Source: Dehalococcoidia bacterium UBA4060
Lineage (GTDB): Bacteria > Chloroflexota > Dehalococcoidia > GIF9 > UBA5629
Direction: 5' to 3'
Length of the DNA stretch: 16,346 bases
NCBI GenBank assembly: GCA_002383665.1
Contig: DFZI01000009.1
Coordinates: 196 to 16,541, forward strand
Below the pieces are notes generated by a model. The model worked only from the letters and a program-made list of their open reading frames with translations, did no database searches and was not told the DNA's origin. Position 1 is the stretch's first letter; every line of letters starts with the position of its first letter. Made by a program: the position numbers and the translations under genes. Of the stretch, positions 12,828-16,346 are shown piece after piece.

Positions 12828-13640
12828 CTAAATTCCCGCCATCCACTCTGTAAACTTTTCCAGCAGATCAAATTTCCCGGCTATGATGTCGTGATCCTCT
12901 GTGACAGCATCACCACCACTAAAATTTATCACTCTGCCTCCCGCCTCCCGCACCAGCAGCAGCCCGGTGGCTATGTCCCAGGGATAAACATATTTATGAA
13001 AATACAACCCCAATCGCCCGCATGATACATAGGCCATACCCAGGCTGGAAGATCCCATCAGCCTGATGCAGTGCACCTTCGACCAGAGTGCCGCAGCCAA
13101 TGCCAGAATCTCTTTGCTGCGCTCTGGCACATATCCCAGGTCAGCACCTGCAGAAGTATCACCCAAGCAGGTCACGCGGGTAACAGCCGTCTTCCTACCA
13201 TTAAGGAAAGCACCCTTGCCGTTGATTGCATGGAACATCTCAGATCGCATAGGGTCATAGGTAACGCCGGTTATGATCTTACCTCTATATGCCAGTGCTA
13301 TATTCACACAGAAAAATGGGATGCCAAAATGAAAATTGTTGGTGCCATCCAGAGGGTCGATGATCCAGACATATTCCTTCCCCCTGCTATTATCTCCCGC
13401 TTCCTCTGACAAAATGCCATGCTCGGGATACTCTTCTTTTAGGATCTCAACGATCCTTTTCTCTGACATCAGGTCTGCTTCGGTTACTATATTCCTCCGG
13501 CTTTTGACCTGGATCTCATTATGCGTGGCAAAGCGTTTTTTTATAATTTTACCGGCTTCCAGGGCAGCATATTTCGCAACCTGATACGCAGTTTTATCGT
13601 GTCTTGAGGCAGGTAGAGGTACCCTTCGAGGTTCAGGCAT
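12828..13640 (-). CDS. Inositol monophosphatase family protein
   Basis: The 270-residue protein belongs to the Mg2+-dependent, Li+-sensitive phosphatase family, whose members act on inositol-1-phosphate, fructose-1,6-bisphosphate, NADP or 3'-phosphoadenosine phosphate. The metal site is intact: Glu79/Glu80 (ILSEEAG), DPLDGT (95-100) and the C-terminal PWDIATG (Asp222) with REAGGRV after it. TEADLMSEKRI (53-63) is also typical. Substrate is not decided. It overlaps the end of trpS by 8 bp, with AGGA touching its ATG, so translation probably depends on ribosomes ending trpS. An N-terminal stretch of about 17 polar residues precedes the conserved core; a later start is not evident. Confidence 0.9.
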   Translation of the reverse strand: MPEPRRVPLPASRHDKTAYQVAKYAALEAGKIIKKRFATHNEIQVKSRRNIVTEADLMSEKRIVEILKEEYPEHGILSEEAGDNSRGKEYVWIIDPLDGTNNFHFGIPFFCVNIALAYRGKIITGVTYDPMRSEMFHAINGKGAFLNGRKTAVTRVTCLGDTSAGADLGYVPERSKEILALAAALWSKVHCIRLMGSSSLGMAYVSCGRLGLYFHKYVYPWDIATGLLLVREAGGRVINFSGGDAVTEDHDIIAGKFDLLEKFTEWMAGI

Positions 13641-14616
13641 TCCTGAGCAGGCCCATTTTATGCTTTACTTCCCTGATTGTCTCACGGGCGATCGCCTGCG
13701 CACGCCTGGCACCGTCATTTAGTGTCTCATATATGTTGTCAGTATCTTTGGCCAGTAAAGCCCGCCGTTCGCGGAAATCTTTGAGGGCACTATTGATATT
13801 ATCAGCCAGCAGCTTCTTGCATTCCACACAGCCGATACCTGCAACTTTACACTGACTGGAAATCTCTAAAGCCCTCTCCTCACTGAAATACTGGTGCAGG
13901 CTGTAGATGTTGCAGATGTCGGGATGACCAGGGTCGTTACGTCGCTGACGTGCGGGGTCAGTCACAGCCGTTTTTATCCTTGCCAGAGTCTCTTCAGGCG
14001 TAGCTGCAAGCTCAATGTGGTTGTCATATGATTTGCCCATTTTCTGCCCGCCATTCAAACCTCGCACCATAGGATAATTGGTCAGCTTGGCCTGTGGCTC
14101 TGGGAAGGTTTCGCCAAAGATATTGTTAAATCGGCGAGCAATCTCGCGAGTCATTTCCAGGTGTGGTAGTTGGTCCTCCCCCACAGGCACAGCATTTGCC
14201 TTGTAGAGCATGATATCAGCAGCCATCAACACAGGATAGCCGACCAGCCCATAATTAACATTCTGCGGCTGCATTTTCACCTTTTCTTTGAAAGTCGGTA
14301 CGCGTAATAGCCATCCCAGCGGTGTGAGCATGCCCAAATAAGTAAAAAGCTCCGTCACTTCAGGCACGTGGGATTGGACAAAAATGATCGACTTTTGGGG
14401 GTCGATGCCGGCCGCCAGCCAGTCCAGCATCATCTCAATAACATTATTCTGCAGCTCGGAAAAATTTTCCAACGTTGTCAAGGCATGAATATCGACGATA
14501 CAATAGATACAATCATAATTATCCTGTAGCTTTACATAGTTCTGTATTGCACCAATATAATTACCAATATGCTGCCTGCCTGTCGGTCGTGCACCTGAAA
14601 AAACTCTCTGTCTCAT
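13633..14616 (-). CDS. trpS: Tryptophanyl-tRNA synthetase
   Basis: TrpRS (327 residues, usual bacterial length) charges tRNA(Trp) with tryptophan using ATP. It is a class Ic synthetase with FSGARPTGRQHIGNY at the start (HIGH motif as HIGN, 16-19), GYPVLMAADIMLYKA (126-140), GEDQ (146-149) and the KMSKS loop as KMGKS (192-196). The C-terminal anticodon region has GIGCVECKKLLADNI and ends HKMGLLRNA. KMGKS in place of KMSKS is a known variant in some TrpRS enzymes and keeps both lysines. It lies 50 bp after argS and overlaps the IMPase-family gene by 8 bp. No clear ribosome binding site precedes ATG 14616. The 50-bp gap is too short for a T-box leader; a TATACT at about 14645-14650 on the minus strand could be a -10, but no -35 supports it. 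Confidence 0.95.
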   Translation of the reverse strand: MRQRVFSGARPTGRQHIGNYIGAIQNYVKLQDNYDCIYCIVDIHALTTLENFSELQNNVIEMMLDWLAAGIDPQKSIIFVQSHVPEVTELFTYLGMLTPLGWLLRVPTFKEKVKMQPQNVNYGLVGYPVLMAADIMLYKANAVPVGEDQLPHLEMTREIARRFNNIFGETFPEPQAKLTNYPMVRGLNGGQKMGKSYDNHIELAATPEETLARIKTAVTDPARQRRNDPGHPDICNIYSLHQYFSEERALEISSQCKVAGIGCVECKKLLADNINSALKDFRERRALLAKDTDNIYETLNDGARRAQAIARETIREVKHKMGLLRNA

Positions 14617-14666
14617 GTTCAGAATAGGAAGTTTAACACAAGTATAAGCTTAGCTACAAATAGAAC

Positions 14667-16328
14667 CTACATACTTTCAGGGGCAGTCATGCCCATCAGG
14701 TGCAATGTCCGTGCCAGTACTATCCGGGCTGCTTTCACCAGCTTTAGCCTGGCACCGGTCATTACCGCATCATCCGTGATCACCCTGCACTGCTTATAGA
14801 AAGAATGAAATACAGTGGCGAGATCCTGCGCATAAAAGGGAAGATGATGCGGCTCATAGCTGGTGGCCACAGTCTCGATCACTTCGGATAATTTCGCCAT
14901 GTGTCTGATAAGGATCAGCTCAGGCTCGGATGTCAGCAGACTTACCTTGCCATTACTGAAATCAATGCCCTTTTCTGCAGCATTTTTCAAAATGCTGCAG
15001 ATACGCGCATGAGCATATTGTACGTAATAGACGGGGTTTTCAGCCGATTGCTTGACAGCGAGGTCAAGATCAAAATCCATCTGGCTGTCAGCCGACCGAG
15101 AGAGGAACACAAACCGACAGGCATCCGCACCCACCTCGTCAAGCACTTCTTTTAGGGTAATCATATCGCCGCTGCGCTTCGAAATGCGTACAATCTCCTC
15201 GCCACGTTTAAGTGTAACAAGCTGGCAAATCATGATACGGAGTCTCTCAGGATCAATGCCCAGGGCACCCATAACTGCCTTCATACGTGTGACGTGCCCC
15301 TGGTGGTCGGCACCCCAGATATCAATGACTTTATCGAATTGTCTGTGGACAAACTTATTGTAATGATAGGCAATATCTGAGGCGAAATAGGTCGGCGTGC
15401 CGTCGGTGCGTATCAGCACATTATCGCGATCATCGCCCATGGTGGATGAAATAAACCAAACGGCATTTTCTCTTTCTGCAACAAAACCACCCTCACGCAG
15501 CAGCTTCATGATAATATCAAACTGGCCGGTAGTGAACAGCGTTTTTTCGCTGAACCAGACATCGAATTCAACGCCAAGGCGTTTGAGGTCATCTTTGATC
15601 TGGCACATTACGCGCTCGATGCCATTCTGGCCGATCTCCATTACCGCCTGCTCCTGGGGCATCTTCAGATATTTGTCACCAGATTCATCTGTAATTTCTT
15701 TGGCCAGATCGATCATATAGTTACCATGGTAGCCATTGTCTGGCAAGGTAGCTTCCTTGCCCATACATTGGAGATAACGTGCATAGAGCGATCTGTGAAA
15801 GGCTTCCAATTGGCTGCCTGCATCATTCACATAGTATTCTGTTGATACTTTGTAGCCGGATGCCCTGAGTACATTGGCCAGTGTGCTTCCCAGCACAGCA
15901 CCCCTGCCATGCCCAACATGTAATGGGCCTGTCGGGTTGCCGCTGACAAACTCTATCTGGACGGTCTTATCATCCAGCATTATGTTGCCATAGCTTTCGC
16001 CGGCATCGCAGATAGAGTCCACCAGACCGGTCAACCAATCTCTGCTAAGTGTAAAATTGATGAAACCCGGTGGCGCCACCTCAATTTTTTCGATATCAGG
16101 TAGGGGTGGCATATTTACCACAAGTATCCTGGCAATATCCAGCGGCTTTTTACCTGTCACACGGGCCAGCTTCAAAGGTAAACTGCTGGCATAATCGCCA
16201 TGCTCCGGCTTAGCCGGCCTTTCAATAACAATGGCTTCAGGGAGGCTAACAGTATCGATCTGTCCATTATTTCTGGCACTGATTAATGCCTCAGCCAGTG
16301 CCCCAGCCAGTTTTTTTCTAAATGACAT
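14667..16328 (-). CDS. argS: Arginyl-tRNA synthetase
   Basis: ArgRS (553 residues, near the usual 550-580) charges tRNA(Arg) and, unlike most synthetases, needs the tRNA for amino-acid activation. The N-terminal Add-1 domain (about 1-110, with PEHGDYASSLPLKLA) binds the tRNA D-loop. The class Ia catalytic domain carries HVGH (137-140) in NPTGPLHVGHGRGAVLG, then YYVNDAGSQ and WGADHQGHVTRMKA. The KMSKS position reads ISKRSGD, as in many ArgRS enzymes. The helical anticodon domain ends normally (ARTLHLMGMTAPESM). The ATG at 16328 has AGGGGG 4 nt upstream. The promoter is beyond the right edge of the window, 18 bp away. It is the first visible gene of an argS-trpS-IMPase run. Confidence 0.96.
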   Translation of the reverse strand: MSFRKKLAGALAEALISARNNGQIDTVSLPEAIVIERPAKPEHGDYASSLPLKLARVTGKKPLDIARILVVNMPPLPDIEKIEVAPPGFINFTLSRDWLTGLVDSICDAGESYGNIMLDDKTVQIEFVSGNPTGPLHVGHGRGAVLGSTLANVLRASGYKVSTEYYVNDAGSQLEAFHRSLYARYLQCMGKEATLPDNGYHGNYMIDLAKEITDESGDKYLKMPQEQAVMEIGQNGIERVMCQIKDDLKRLGVEFDVWFSEKTLFTTGQFDIIMKLLREGGFVAERENAVWFISSTMGDDRDNVLIRTDGTPTYFASDIAYHYNKFVHRQFDKVIDIWGADHQGHVTRMKAVMGALGIDPERLRIMICQLVTLKRGEEIVRISKRSGDMITLKEVLDEVGADACRFVFLSRSADSQMDFDLDLAVKQSAENPVYYVQYAHARICSILKNAAEKGIDFSNGKVSLLTSEPELILIRHMAKLSEVIETVATSYEPHHLPFYAQDLATVFHSFYKQCRVITDDAVMTGARLKLVKAARIVLARTLHLMGMTAPESM

Positions 16329-16332
16329 TTTT

Positions 16333-16338
16333 CCCCCT
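16333..16338 (-). promoter_or_regulatory. Ribosome binding site of argS
   Basis: AGGGGG on the minus strand, 4 nt before the ATG at 16328, supports that start. Confidence 0.65.
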
Positions 16339-16346
16339 GTAAGATC

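Noticed and set aside
14617..14666. Possible T-box leader for trpS
   Set aside because: The gap after argS is only 50 bp and has no T-box sequence or antiterminator.
1..16346. CRISPR array, tRNA or rRNA genes, prophage or defence genes
   Set aside because: No regularly spaced repeats, cloverleaf-like sequences or recognisable proteins of these kinds were found on either strand by eye.

Overview
The window reads as ordinary bacterial chromosome at moderate GC, densely packed, with housekeeping translation genes and one insertion-sequence remnant at the left edge. My best guess is an anaerobic member of the Chloroflexota, class Dehalococcoidia or close. That rests on overall protein character (an EF-G2-type GTPase, soluble PAS kinases, GatC-GatA next to an Lrp regulator and an aminotransferase) and on recall, not on a database search, so it is an inference.

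Layout, left to right. (1) 1-374: the 3' end of a transposase gene (ISNCY-like) and the right end of its element, with a 17-bp repeat in two copies. (2) 392-2529, plus strand: a promoter and an EF-G2-like translational GTPase. (3) 2559-2587: a strong hairpin terminator between convergent genes. (4) 2613-6451, minus strand: a run read as prfA - prmC - etfB - etfA, i.e. peptide release factor 1, its methyltransferase, then both subunits of an electron transfer flavoprotein. (5) 6565-8501, plus strand: a PAS histidine kinase and an OmpR-type response regulator, overlapping by one base. (6) 8502-9241: the only long stretch without a long gene. It holds a tandem 11-bp repeat resembling a Pho-type operator, an inverted repeat, and a 49-residue four-cysteine protein behind a near-perfect ribosome binding site; then about 450 bp of unexplained sequence with small hairpins. 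(7) 9242-12824, plus strand: gatC-gatA (tRNA-dependent amidotransferase, gatB not in the window), then an Lrp/AsnC regulator and a class I aminotransferase. (8) 12828-16328, minus strand: argS - trpS - inositol-monophosphatase-family gene.

How they work together: most of the content serves protein synthesis (EF-G2, RF1 and its modifying enzyme, GatCA, ArgRS, TrpRS). The ETF pair is metabolic and stands without its usual dehydrogenase or quinone-oxidoreductase partners. The kinase/regulator pair and the small cysteine protein form the least explained part and are the best candidates for something undescribed. Four promoters (EF-G2, prfA, gatC, lrp) share an extended -10 of the form TGC-TATAAT or TGC-TAAAAT, which looks like the standard promoter of this genome.

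No CRISPR array, tRNA, rRNA, prophage or defence system was recognised.
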